A program made the translations under genes and the position numbers. Source: Anniella stebbinsi (lineage: Eukaryota > Chordata > Lepidosauria > Squamata > Anniellidae). Taken from it: DNA of 64,000 bases. Under the pieces are notes generated by a model. It had not been told where the DNA came from. It did no database searches and saw only the letters and a list, made by a program, of their open reading frames with translations. The stretch spans positions 116,028,533-116,092,532 of the forward strand of contig JARDYH010000001.1 in assembly GCA_029215795.1 (NCBI GenBank). The letters are read 5' to 3'. Position 1 is the first letter of the stretch. Each line of letters begins with the position of its first letter. Shown here in pieces: positions 22,836-34,720 of the stretch.

Positions 22836-25335
22836 GTGCAGTTATATTCCGCTTTGGTGACTGCTATATATGGTGCAGTGAGGTTGTATTGGAGGTCTTG
22901 ACTTGCATGGCTTGTTCCTTTCAATCATCTTGCAACATTATGTAGAACATTGAGCCAGAACTGAAAATAGCAGAATTGAGAATTATTTGAATAAGAGATC
23001 CTACAGGACATATATTCAAGACATGCCCCAATTGAAAATAGGGCTTGGATCTCAGGCACAGGGGAAATCTCACACTCAAATAATTGAGGCATCTCTCTGT
23101 TCACATACTGTATTCTATATTCAGTGAGATGGGTGGGGGAAGAGGAATGCAAGTCCTTCTGAGTGCATAGAAACAGCAGTACATAGCCTGCAACAAATGT
23201 TGGCAATTTCTCTTTCTTGCTGATAGATGGGATGGCACTTTTTGTACTTGAACCTTAGGAGAGACGATGAAAGAAAATTGTCTTGTGTGAACTGGCCCTC
23301 AAACTCTGGGGGTTGGGGGAAAATATTTTCAAGGAAAGCCTAATTATTAAGGAAGTGGCCATTTTCCACATGACTGCAAACTGAAACTGATATGTTCAAA
23401 AATTTGAATGAAAGGGAGGATAACTTTCATTATCTGCACTTTCATCTACACTAGAAACAACTCTTAATCTCTGCCCATTTTCAAGCTTAGGGTTTACTTA
23501 GCCTTTTTCACTTGAATTGGTACATGCTTGTGATATTCCTTATCATCCAGATCCTAAGTACTTCAATTTGCAAATGCCTTGGGACACAAAAGTGTTATCT
23601 CTTTAAAATGGAATGAAAGGGCCTTAGGAATAGTATAGCAACTATTTCCAGATGGATTAAGTTTTTCGTTTTTGAAATGAAGCGATCCGGGGAGACTTGC
23701 AGCACCTAAAGCTATCAAAAGTCATCCTACAGAGCTTGTGTCAGCCTCTAATAGAATATAAAACAGCAGCATAGTGGGCAAATTCATAAAAGCACTTGAA
23801 GGTCCTGCGCTGCTTGAGTTCCCAAAACCTTGAGCAAGTACTTTTTCTTATTTTGAAAATGTACCTCTCAGTTTCTTTCTTCTTCCTTTTGGACTCTAGG
23901 CACTTGATAGCAATGACAGGATATTAGTCACTGTATGGTCCTCTACATTCCAGTAACATCTAGTGTGCAGAGATGCAAAAAACAAGCAGTGAGACCAACA
24001 TGACTCTCTAGGGTCTCATATATGAACATACCACCATAGTTATATAACCATGGCATCAGCATGTTTATCCTGAACATGGTTGACATTATAATTATGAAAT
24101 GTAAATTACACCCATAAAACAAAATGCAGTATTTGTATGTTTGTGCATTGCAAGTGCTATTGGTAAAAAAAGAAAAGAAAAAAAAGACAAACATTTAAAA
24201 AGACAATTTGAAAGTCTGATTCCGACTGTTCTTTTCATTTTAAAGAATAATTACAAATAATTACTGGATTTATATTTTTTAATCTGATTAAACCTCCTAT
24301 AAATTTATTTATTTATATCGTGGGTAGCGTTTTTGTTTTGTTTTGCTTTTACTTTTTCAAGACATACCAATCTAAGTCATGGCAGTGGGACTTAACAAAT
24401 ATATTTAAATTCCTGTTACCCTCAGATGCCCAATGGTAGACCTGTATTAGGTGGGCAATTATATAATTTTAAATCTAGTACTGAGTTGCCTGCTGCAAGT
24501 GTCGGTTCTGTACCCACTATATATGAAAGCATTTTGTTAGATCTGCAGTGATATACCAGATATTGTTCCTATTCCTTCCTACAAATATTCACAACATGTT
24601 CCTGCCTCTTGCGGTTGAGAGCTGAGCAAAGAATTATGCCATAACTATTGCTGCATCCCATGTTTCGTAATGGAAAATCTTATTTCTGTACCTCCTAGCT
24701 GATACAATGTGCATGGGGACTTTAGATTTAGCTCCAGAGGCTGGAACTGGCCTCTCCCTGAAAAAGCCCATTGTGTGATACTGATGCTTATTCGCTGCAG
24801 AGATCAAGGCAGTTACTGGGATTAAAGCAAGGAGGTTCCTTGTGCTTATGCTGGTACCTTTGAGCAGTAGAACATCGGATCAGGTTCTTCAGTATATAAA
24901 CCTTAATTATAGAAATCCAGTTTTGTATTCTGAATATGATGCTCTGAAATATGTATAATTGTTAAGTAATGTGTAATAGCTATGTTAAAAATATAATAAC
25001 TGAGTGGGAACATTTGTTCTTGGAATTCACAAACAGTCCACATAATAATGGTGCTGCAGGTGGTTTGGCAAACCTGAAATGGTACATTTAAATAGCTTAC
25101 AAATACGAAGTGAGTAACTTGGAATCTTCTTATTGGGGGAGCCTCTCTGTTTTAATTAGAAGATGATAACTTCTCCATCTCCATTCAGTTAGGCACATTC
25201 AGTCAGAGCAGATGCCTACAGTTGGAATGTTTTCCCTAAAGGTGTCCATCTGGACACCCAGTTGATCTTACATGGTTGCAAAGTGAAGATTTATTTTATT
25301 TAGAAAGCCATTATTTTATCTCTGAGCTGGTGGGA
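22836..25335. other. Unassigned stretch
   Basis: AT-rich DNA without recognisable exon or transposon ends. An A-rich run lies near 24165-24190. The short frames at 22925-23206 and 23943-24194 have no domain. Confidence 0.5.
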
Positions 25336-25340
25336 ATCCT

Positions 25341-25690
25341 AGGGGCTGTTTGTACATGGGGAAAGACCCACAGTGGCTGTGAATCTGCACTGCATCACTT
25401 ATATGATGCAGCCACAGCTTTGCAGCCACCGTGGGACTTTCCCACGAAGCTGTACTTTGGGGATTTACCCTGACTTTTTTATTGGGAGCGATGTCAGTAT
25501 GGTTCTTCCACCATCTGACCTTGTTCCCAGGGCCAATCTGTGGGCAGTTCTGGTAGAAGACGACCGACGATTGGTCACCTTCCACCAGGAAGAGGGTGAG
25601 GGGCAGCTCCGATACCCAGATGACCGCCGGAAACCTCACACTCCCTCCTTGGTGTTGGGGTTACCCGATGCCACCCCAGGTGAGTAAAAC
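25341..25690. mobile_element. Possible foldback element with palindromic left part
   Basis: GGGGCTGTTTGTACATGGGG opens a segment whose part at 25360-25446 folds back (GGGAAAGACCCACAGTGGCTG with CAGCCACCGTGGGACTTTCCC). A GC-rich tail runs to about 25690 and ends CCACCCCAGGTGAGT, which resembles a splice donor. No right terminal repeat was found, so element status and right border are uncertain. The overlapping 104-codon frame (25373-25687) shows no domain. Confidence 0.45.
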
Positions 25691-25904
25691 TGCAGGGTTT
25701 TGGGGGGAGGCAGTGCTAACTCGGCACCATGAAGACAGGGTCCTAGTGCTAATTTGAGATGTAAAATTTCTTGGAATTTTAAAGCTATGGGAGAAATGTT
25801 TTTTTCTGTTTTGGGGGGGGATGGAAAGTTTGGGAAGAAATTGAAATATAAGTATTTTTTTAAAATACTCTTTACAGATATAAAGTCACTTTGATGCTTT
25901 AGGA

Positions 25905-26055
25905 CGGCCTTCCCCAACCTGGTGTCCTCCAATTATTTTGGACTTCAGCTCCCATCAGCCTCAGATAGCATGGCCAATGGTCAGGAAAGCTGAACATTGT
26001 AGTCTAAAACTACAATGTAGTCCTTCTACAATGTAACACCAGGTTCTGTGAGGCT
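25905..26055. mobile_element. 151-bp hAT-like element
   Basis: The flanks share CTTTAGGA (25897-25904, 26057-26064), an 8-bp target duplication. The sequence starts CGGCCTTCCCCAACCTGGTG; the right end carries CACCAGGTTCTGTGAGGC, which pairs with ACCTGGTG. It contains the family core CTCCCATCAGCC and GCATGGCCAATGGTCAGG. The right part includes a small local palindrome (CTACAATGTAG). Confidence 0.75.
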
Positions 26056-26064
26056 GCTTTAGGA

Positions 26065-27400
26065 ACATAAAAGTCTTCATGTTCTTAATTATATTATGTA
26101 TAACTTGGTTTGCTCATAAAATTATTATATTTAAAGCATTTTAAAAGTAAATTCTGTTAGTCAATTTGTAATTATTATCTGAATAATCCTTTAAGCAATC
26201 TCAACCTATTAATATTTTTCATTAATATTTTCCATTTTTACTCATTTTGAAAGGTTGCCTTTAGTGATGCCTTGTATTCCGTGTTGAAACCATAGGAAGC
26301 AGGCTATTTGGTTTCTTTTAGGTAGTGAGGGTTTATTCTATTGGCAGCAGTTAAAGGTCTTATAGCTGAGGCAGCATTTCCTAATAATCAGGTCTATGAG
26401 AACTTTATTAAAAACTGTGACAGTGCGTTCTGTAGACTCAAGACTCAAAGTTAACTTTAAAAACAGGAAAAGAAAGAAACATAGGTGGGATACCTCACAT
26501 GCTGTTCCATTGCATCTGGTGACAGTGGTGAAATAACCTACAGTGTTTTTTCACATGTAGATTTTAGATTAGAGCTACACTAATTGACTGTTGCAGCATC
26601 TAAACAGAACGAATTGGAAACACACAACTCTGTAAAAAAAGGGTGGGGGGAAACAGACGGTCAAGAATGCACATTTTCTTCCATATTATGATATAATTAT
26701 TCATATGTGGGGAAACTGAGCATAATGTGAGGCATTCCTAAATGTCTGTCAGTAAAGGATATATTAGACCAATAATTTTAATAAGGAATGGAAGAAACAA
26801 CTATTACAGATTGGATTAAAAAATATCCCCCCCCCCCCATGGTTCATTATTTCCAGACATTTTACATCTCTGGTCTTTCTATATAGAAGTCTTATTACAT
26901 AGTTTTTTGAAACCATTTGGGAAGAGCTGTTAAATTTTTCAGGGGAAAAATGGTCCTTGGGGGGGAAAAACAGAAAAAACTTGTGCCCCCCCCATCAGAT
27001 TTTCCTTTCTTTCCCAGGCCTTCACATCTCTAGTGCTAATATGAGGTTCTAAATCTGCTGCTCAGTTTTAAGATACTTTATTGAAAGCATAACCCCACCA
27101 CCAACACACATATACACCTCGGACATCTTAATAGCAGTGTTACCTTTCTTGGATGTTCCTAGTGTGGTTTATTATACCAAGTTATAACATGGCTTCATCT
27201 AGCCCTGTGTTGTCAAAACAGATTGGCAGTGCCTGTCTAGGGGTTTCAGGTAGGAGTGTTTCTACACCTACCTGGAAATGCCAGGAACTGAACTGGGGAG
27301 TTTTTGCATGTAAATAATGTTTTCTACCAGTGAGCCATACATAGGTTTAAGTAAATATTATAAATCTAGAAAATATTCTTTCGTTTGCTTGTGATCACTT
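26065..27400. other. Unassigned stretch
   Basis: A poly-C run lies at 26827-26841 and G/A-rich runs near 26640 and 26958. No gene or element was recognised. Confidence 0.5.
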
Positions 27401-27404
27401 TGAT

Positions 27405-27965
27405 GCAGACTTGTTCAACATCCAGAAAAGGGGAACTAAAATTATCAAGGGTCTGGAGCATCTCCCCTATGAGGGAAGGTTACAACAGCTGGGATTGTTT
27501 AGCTTGGAAAAAAGGAGGCGAAAGGCAAACATGATAGAGGTGTACAAAATTATGCATTGTGTAGCAAATGTGGATAGGGTGACATTTTTCTCCCTCTCCC
27601 ATAATACTAGAACCCGGGGTCACCTCATGAATCTGATTGGTGGGAGATTCAGGACAATTAAAGGAAGTACTTCTTCACACAGCGTATAGTTAAACTATGG
27701 AATTCACTACCACAGGATGTAGTGATGGTCACCAATTTGGATGGCTTTAAAAGGGGGTTGGATAAATTCCTGGAGAAGAAGGCTATCAATCGCCACTAGC
27801 CCTGTGTGCTACCTCTGGTATCCAAGGCAGTAAGCTGGGGAACGTTGCACCATGTCCTGCTTTGTTGGTCCCTGGTCGACAGTTGGTTGGCCACTGTGTA
27901 AACAGAGTGCTGAACTAGATGGACCCTTGGTCTGATCCTGCATGGCACTCCTTACGTTATTAGTC
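27405..27965 (+). mobile_element. CR1-type retrotransposon 3' fragment with decayed RT C-terminus
   Basis: Coding remnant at 27411-27689 includes KIIKGLEHLPYEGRLQQLGL and FSLEKRRRKANMIEVYKIMH, the conserved C-terminal block of CR1 reverse transcriptases, then TRTRGHLM and, after a stop, LWNSLPQDVV and DGFKRGLDKFLEKK (to about 27795). The 3' UTR runs on to GGACCCTTGGTCTGATCCTG and ends TACGTTATT. It is 5' truncated and broken by stops and shifts. The antisense copies at 3914, 7766 and 21655 are the same 3' end. Confidence 0.88.
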
Positions 27966-29635
27966 ATTACAATATTTAAGCATTTCTTTGTAGTGTGATT
28001 TCAATTTAGAATTGAGGGTGTTATTGGCAGGCTTCTGTTGTTATTGTTGCTAATATTGTATTTGCTTGTTGTATTTTGTTATGGGTTTTTTTTCTGAACT
28101 AGATGGTCTCCTGCTACTTTTAATTGTTAACGTTTTAAAATAGACAATTTAAAATACCCAGTCAATTGTGAGTACAATAGGTTTTAGTAGTTACTTCTCT
28201 GAGTTTGACTAGATGATTTTTAGGATGGTTTTATATAATTTGGGGGTTTATCAATAGTTAATATATGTTCCATTGTGGTGGGGAGTGTGGTTTGTAGACC
28301 TTAAAAATAAATAAAATAATGTTTTGTTTTTGGTCTTTGAATTTGAACATACTACAGGGATTAGGTCCAGGAATTAAGCAGTAGCCACAGTGTTTATGCA
28401 GCAGCTGCAGATAGATTGGAGCCAAATTCCAAATCTCCCTTTATTCAGACATATAAGAGAGAGTGTGTAAAAGTTTTGTATTCAGAGCAGCCACAACTTT
28501 ATGCATTAGCAGAATGTGGTCGAATTACTGCCTAAGTAAGAATTTAACAAATAAATCTAGCTTTAAAAATGTAACAAGTAAGTGTGCTTCATTAGAGTCT
28601 GAACAGCTTATTATAGACTAGTAATGGCCCTAGTCCCTACTAATCTTCTCATGTATGGAAAACAAAGATGTGTGTGTGTGTGTGTACACACACACACACA
28701 CATTCCTTCAGCAGAAGTTTAACTTCAACTGCTTTGCCTGTAGCATTATATCTAAAACTTTGATAGAAAGACTCGAAGAACAAAAATGTTAAAGTTCCTT
28801 CTGAAAGAACCACTGGAGAACACAGTATATTCAATGAAAGAGAAATAGAATGACTAGGTGGAACCATTTTTAGTCATCCAATGTCTAAATTTGAGTGGAT
28901 AGAGCAGGGTCCCCATTTTATTTTTAAAAATCTGGTTCTGATAAATTACCTAGAATGATAAGATTGTTAGTGAACACAGAATAATGAGGAAATGAGAGAG
29001 AAGATATTTTCCTATTAAAAGAGGCATTCAAGATTATATGTTAGAAGGCACCCAAAATTATATGTTAGAAAACCAAGACAAGATATAAAGAAAGATCTGA
29101 AATAGATCAATGTATGACCCTAATCCTAGATTTTATCAGAAATAATTAGTGTCAACTGAATCCTAAATATATAAGTTGCTTAATATATAATTAGGTGATT
29201 TAACCATATCAATTTCAAGTGCTGAATATGTTGGTTGAACTTGGCTTCATAATGTCAAGAGATGGCATTATGGAACTATGATATGTATATGTGTAACACC
29301 TGCAGCTGTTAGTTTCTCTTTCCTTTCTGGAAGCCTGGGCGCAGCCTCTTTTCTATGCTCACTGTGTAGGCATTGAAGCCAGGCGTACTTTTCAGGAGTT
29401 AGTCTCCTCTCATGTATATGTTAATAAAGCATGCTGTTGTGAGAACTTCTGGGAGAGCAAGACCTAGAGATTGACTGCAAGTTGAGCAGGAAAACTCACC
29501 CCCACATTAAACATGCCCAAGGGCTATTACAGGAATTGGAAGGGGATTACTTTCACTACTGACAGACCTCTGCTTTACAAGTACCCCCCCCCCCAATAAA
29601 TACTGATAGGTTGCCACCAGTCAGCTGTTAAAACT
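27966..29635. other. Unassigned stretch with one (TG)n(CA)n run
   Basis: No exon or transposon end was recognised apart from the dinucleotide run at 28668-28702. A poly-C run lies at 29584-29594. Confidence 0.5.
28668..28702. repeat. (TG)n followed by (CA)n, self-complementary
   Basis: About nine TG units run directly into about ten CA units through GTACAC, so the stretch is both alternating purine-pyrimidine and an inverted repeat. Confidence 0.92.
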
Positions 29636-29645
29636 TTTGACACAC

Positions 29646-29816
29646 TAGGGCAACCATATAAAAAGGAGGACAGGGCTCCTGTATCTTAATTGTTGTGATG
29701 AAGATGGAATTTCACCAGGTGCTGCATGCATACAAATGACACCTGCTGAAATTCCCTTTTCTATACAACCGTTAAAGATATGGGAGCCCCATCCTCCTTT
29801 TCATATGGTCACCCTA
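29646..29816. mobile_element. 171-bp TAGGGTGACC-family element with perfect 8-bp target duplication
   Basis: Flanked by TGACACAC on both sides (29638-29645, 29817-29824). The left end is TAGGGCAACCATATAAAAAG; the right, in complement, is TAGGGTGACCATATGAAAAG. It is a shorter version of 17096 and 18596, lacking their central repeat but keeping GCTGCATGCATACAAATGAC. Confidence 0.88.
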
Positions 29817-29824
29817 TGACACAC

Positions 29825-30540
29825 CCTAGTTTGTCCAGATGCTTGGATTGTTTTAAACCTTTCTGCCAAAGGCCCCTCCTTGTGTGGTGCTTCATATGCA
29901 GAAGGGTTTAGAGATAAATTACCTTTTATAATAATGTAACCAAATGTCCAAATATTTTTTAAAAGAGGCTCTTATTTGGGATGGGGGTAGGAAAAAAGGA
30001 AAAAAACAAAGGAAGACAACAATCACATACACAGAATTCGAAATAGAACCAGTAATGCCAATCTAACTTAGCTAGGTACATGTAACCTACTGAAATAGAG
30101 TTTAAGAGCATATGCAGAGTTCAACTTGGCCTTTGATTAGATGTCATTAGAAAGATGAGGAGGAGTGAGAAAACTCTCACTTTTATGGGAATCAGACTTC
30201 ATTTAAAGTAGGCCCCTTTGTGGATGTTGATGGTTGCTTTCACCAATAGTGTGATACCCTCCCTTTATAATGTCAGTGGTCTAGCAAGCAAATCAGAAAA
30301 ATATTTAGTAACTCACTTTTGTAATAATTCTAAACTTAAATCTCAAAGGAGTCAACCAGTTTAAATCAGGTTTAAAAATGGGGTTATGGTTTGGAAGTGT
30401 GTTGGAGAAAAAACAGGTGAGGAATCACAGCATGGTGTCAGTTCACCAGGCAATCTAGGGGGCATTATTGAGCCTATATCAGAATATAGGGGTTTGGTTT
30501 ACTTTGGCATAGCAATTACCAGGTCTCACAGTGTAGTAAT
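29825..30540. other. Unassigned stretch
   Basis: Nothing recognised before the L1 3' end. Confidence 0.5.
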
Positions 30541-30544
30541 CCAT

Positions 30545-32518
30545 TTTTTCCCCAGTTCAAATTTTTTATTTTTTTCACTCATAAAACCAACAAGACATCC
30601 AAAACAACACATTAAAAGAGGACAATATACAGAGTTACAGTAGATTCCCGATTTTCTCCCCAGCAAAGATATGCAAACATACGTTTCTTGCAACTAGACT
30701 AAACCAAAACAAATTCCCGTCTCTCTTTTATCTTAACCCTTACTTCTTATTCGTTGAATTCACAGATAAACAGTTCATTTTTTTCTTGCTCCTTCACAAA
30801 GTCTATAAGGGGTTTCCATTCAGTTCTAAATCTATCTGTTGACTTTTCTCTAATTATTGATGTAAGTTTTGCCATCTCAGCCATCTCCAATATCTTCAAA
30901 ATCCATTCATCCATTGTAAGTAACATTGTACTTTTCCATTTTTGCGCATATAGCAATCTCACTGCCATCATCATACATAACAATTCTTTTTCATCTGATC
31001 GTCCATTAGTCCCAAAAGAAAGTATTCCGGTTTCAATTGTATAATGATCTTTAATATTTTTTGCATTAAGGAATGAATTTGTATCCAAAAGGTTTTTGCT
31101 CTTTTACAAGTCCACCATGTATGATAAGATGTTCCTTCTTGTTCTTCACATTTCCATCATGTTCCCGAGGCCCCCTTATACATTTTAGCTAATTTCGAAG
31201 GAGACATATGCCATCTATACATCATCTTATAAAAGTTCTCTTGAAGTCTGGTACTTAGTGTGAATTTTAGATATTTTAACCACATATTTTCTCATTGTTC
31301 CGTTGATATACAGTATTATATCCAAAGTTTTGTGCCCATTTGATCATACACTCACTTGTTCATCTTCCTTCTCAAACTTCAGCAATAGCTTATATACTTT
31401 TGAAATTACATGTTCATCATTTGTACATAGTGCCCTTTCAAATTCAGATTTTGCTTGCTCAAACCCACACATTTTTGTCTATTTTAAACCTTTCTATAAT
31501 TTGTAAGTAGGGGAACTGCTGACATGTATGATCTTCTTTTATTAACTTCTCTCTTGGTTATAATTTACCATTGACATGTATGACCTTCTTTTGTTAACCC
31601 CCTCTTGGTTTTAATTTATGTTCACCTTGTAATACTTCTAACAAATCATTATATGTTAACCAATTATACATACTTGTCAATTCTCTTCTATGATGTGCTT
31701 CTTGAGCTGATAGCCACAATGGTGTTTTCTGGCAGAGCCTAGGTTTATATTTATTCCATATTCTCAGAATAGCACGTTGCACATATTGGTTATTAAATTC
31801 TAGATTTACCTTAGCTTTGTCATACCACAAGTATCCATGCCACCCAAATCTCAATTCATGACCTTCTAATTCCAGTAATCGTCTATTTTTCAACAACATC
31901 CATTCTTTCATCCATAACAGGCAACAGGCAGAGAAATATAACTTCAAGTTTGGGAGACCCAGACCTCCCCTCTCCTTTACATCCTGTAATATTTTATATT
32001 TAACTCTTGGTTTTTTTGCTTGACATATAAATCTAGATTTATCTCTCTTCCATTGCCTAAATGGTAACTTTGAAGACACAACAGGTATTGTCTGAAATAA
32101 GAACAGCATTCTTGGTAGCGCATTCATCTTAATTGTAGCAATTCTCCCCAAGAGTGACAATTGCACCTTGTCTCACCTTTGTAAATCTTTTTTAATTTCA
32201 CTCCATACCTTCACATAATTGTTATTAAACAACATGCAGTTCTTATCTGTCAAGGTGATACCCAAATACTTTACCTTCTTATCAATCTTAAAACCTGTTT
32301 TTTCTATCAACTTTGATTGCTCTTGAGGTTTCATATTTTTTGTTAACATCTTTGTCTTCTGTTTATTAACCTTAAAACCTGCTACTGCCCCAAATTCCTT
32401 CAATTTGTTCATCAAGATTTCAATTCCTTTTAAAAGTTCTTCTAGCATAAAAACCAAATCGCCGGCAAATGCTTTTAATTTATAAGATTCTTTTTTTATC
32501 ATCACTCCTCCACTTAAA
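30545..32518 (-). mobile_element. 5'-truncated L1-clade retrotransposon
   Basis: A minus-strand L1 copy of about 2 kb. It starts, by 5' truncation, near 32518, just before the RT active site, and runs through the rest of ORF2 to a short 3' UTR with T-rich sequence on the plus strand near 30545-30575 (its A-rich tail). No target duplication was identified. Confidence 0.85.
30747..32505 (-). pseudogene. L1 ORF2 C-terminal part (RT palm to C-terminus), broken
   Basis: Three readable pieces. 32505-32173 has KKESYKLKAFAGDLVFMLEE, the RT active-site region, with FAGD where the family has two adjacent aspartates (the first catalytic Asp is Gly, codon at 32461-32463), then GFKVNKQKTKML and VKYLGITLT. 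32166-31594, in the same phase after a TGA at 32173-32175 that probably replaces Trp, has LSLLGRIATIKMNALPRMLF, FQTIPV, ERGGLGLPNLKLY. 31088-30747, in another phase, has the C-terminal MDEWILKILEMAEMAKLTSI and WKPLIDFVKEQ. The order matches vertebrate L1 ORF2p. It has a catalytic change, a stop and at least one frameshift, so it cannot be functional. Confidence 0.9.
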
Positions 32519-32591
32519 GCTGTTGTGGTAAAAAAATGTTAAGGTAAAGTCACTTTGTGTTAAATTTGCCACATTCAAGAAGTAACATATA

Positions 32592-32822
32592 GGCCCCATT
32601 CAGAAGTCACCTTAAACCTCTGCTTTAACCATGGTGGTTAAGCCAGAAAGCCAGGCCGTGTTCAGAAGATACCTTAAACCATGACTTTAACCATGGTGAA
32701 TAAGGCAAGCTTATTCACTGTAGTTAAAGCCATGGTTTAAGGTGTCTTCTGAACATGGCCGGGCTTTCTGGCTTAACCACCATGGTTAAAGCAGTGGTTT
32801 AAGGTGTCTTCTGAATGGGGCC
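32592..32822. mobile_element. 231-bp near-perfect palindromic foldback element
   Basis: Left arm GGCCCCATTCAGAAGTCACC...; right arm in complement GGCCCCATTCAGAAGACACC.... Pairing continues for about 110 bases per arm to a small loop near 32704-32710. Each arm has two related halves: an outer one starting GGCCCCATTCAGAAG and an inner one starting GGCCGTGTTCAGAAG, both followed by CCTTAAACC and TTTAACCATGGTG. The flanks (ATA, AAT) show no clear duplication. The terminal style resembles Harbinger-like foldbacks. No protein is encoded. Confidence 0.85.
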
Positions 32823-34365
32823 AATTTGCTTAAAAAGATAACAAGGCCCAGAAAGTAGACTGGAAGAGATATGGCAAACTTTCTAGATGACCTCAAATGT
32901 AATAAGATTCCAACAACTACTACAGAAGAAGCTGAACTAGAACATCTCTTCCACTTGATATGGGAGCCCAGTGGGACAGGACAGAGAAAGTCTTCCTTTT
33001 CTTTATTGACTAACTATTGCATGAAATGGTGTCAAGAATAATATTTTTTCTTTAAATATATTGCTGCAAAACTTGTCAAGGTTTGGCCTCATTCATACAT
33101 CACTAAGACTCCCAAGAACCAGACATAAATAGTAAGTTGGGGCTTATAAAATTTCATATTCTGTTTAAATAATTTCACCATGCAGAACCTCTTGACTTGA
33201 TGATAATATTGTTTCCACAATTTCAGAATGGCACTTGTCGCTATAAAATGTAAAGCTTGTCAGGTTTTGACAAGCAGTCTGCCATCTATCTGTATCTTTC
33301 CCAGTGCCACATGTCTGTATTTGCAAGCTACTTTAACTTCTTCTTTTTGTAGTAAAAATAATAGATTTAAATAGTTTTCTATTATTGCTATGCAATATGC
33401 ACCATTTGAAAAGCTAGCAATGGAGCAAAACTATAGATATTTTTCAAATAATTCTAATTTTGCTGTAGATAACAATATTTTGTGTGAGATATAGTGGAGA
33501 CTGCAATCAGAGGTTAAACTGAAGACAACCATTGGCTTTCATTTGTTTACAAAATCAGTATATAAATTGAAGGCAGATCGTTATTGTACTTAGCATGTTT
33601 TATTATTAAGAGGGGGACCGTTGCAGTGATGTTTGTTATTTTCACATATTAAGTTGTTCTATCAAGCCTTTTTCCTTATGTCTCAGCTATTCCTACTGCA
33701 AAAATATATATGGCATATATTTTTGTATGATAAAAAATAGCTCTTGAAAATCGTATTTGCAAGTTAGTGGAATTCCTTTTTTTTTACTAGTGCAAAGTCC
33801 ATGTCACCTTTGGCTCCAGCAGTTCTGCTCCATTCCCGCTTTTTTTTCTCCCCAGTCCCTTCACCACAGAGGGGCTCATGAATAATGCAAATATAGCTAA
33901 TGCATAGTGAATCCCCCTCCAAAATTTGCATTTGGTGTGGCCCTGCCCCCTCCCTCATGTGCTCTAATTGGCCTCCATTTCCCCCTCCCCACTGGTGGTG
34001 ACAGTATGTGTGCTTGTGCCTGGGACTCATCTTCACGCCACCCTGATTCGCCAATCAGGGCTGTGCGTCATCCTGCTGGTGGAGGGGCAGCCATGCCTGT
34101 CTGATGTTGAGGAAATTAATTGCTATTACAACTCAAGCTTTTTAAATAATTGAACTTTCAAAATTTTCTGCAGAGCTACACTGCTCAAGCTTCAGTTTAA
34201 AACCAAAATGAGTCCGGTAGAGCTCAAGTAATAAGCCTTACACTACCACATTTTTATATAGATTATTTCATTTAACAATTTATATTCTGTTAAGTTTGAA
34301 ATTTTGTTCCCACTATGTATTTATTTTTGAAAGGTTCAGTTCTGGAGAAAAATAATAGCCAAGGT
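32823..34365. other. Unassigned stretch
   Basis: AT-rich, with a more GC-rich patch at 33790-34100 that contains short frames on both strands but no recognised domain or transposon end. Confidence 0.5.
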
Positions 34366-34373
34366 TCATACGG

Positions 34374-34675
34374 TCGGCCAAGACTAGGCTAACAACTGTT
34401 ACCCAGAGGACCTTCTCTTCTGCCGCTCCCAGACTGTGGAATGACCTGCCGGAGGAGACTCGTCAACTTAACAGTCTTTTAGAATTTAAGAAGGCTATAA
34501 AGACTGTTCTCTTCTGGCAGGCATATCCATTGTAATTTTTAGAATGTTTTTAGGATGTTTTAGGATGTTTTAATGCAGTTTTAATAATATTTGTCATGTT
34601 TTAATTAGTTTTATGTATTTTATCATGTTGTTGTTCCCCGCCTCGATCTAGACGGAGAGGCGGGTAAGAAATAAA

Positions 34676-34719
<44 letters not shown>
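34374..34719 (+). mobile_element. L2 3' fragment with hairpin and (ATT)n tail
   Basis: Encodes the last part of the L2 protein (TRTLRS-adjacent region: CAGAGGACCTTCTCTTCTGC, then TGGAATGACCTGCCGGAGGA), a short 3' UTR, the hairpin CCCCGCCTC/GAGGCGGG at about 34637-34666, AAATAAAT and (ATT)n at 34677-34718. It belongs to the family of 156-3844. Confidence 0.92.

Positions 34720-34720
<1 letters not shown>

Noticed and set aside
25373..25687. Possible host exon ending in a splice donor
   Set aside because: No recognised domain, no matching acceptor and a palindromic left part; kept only as a candidate element.
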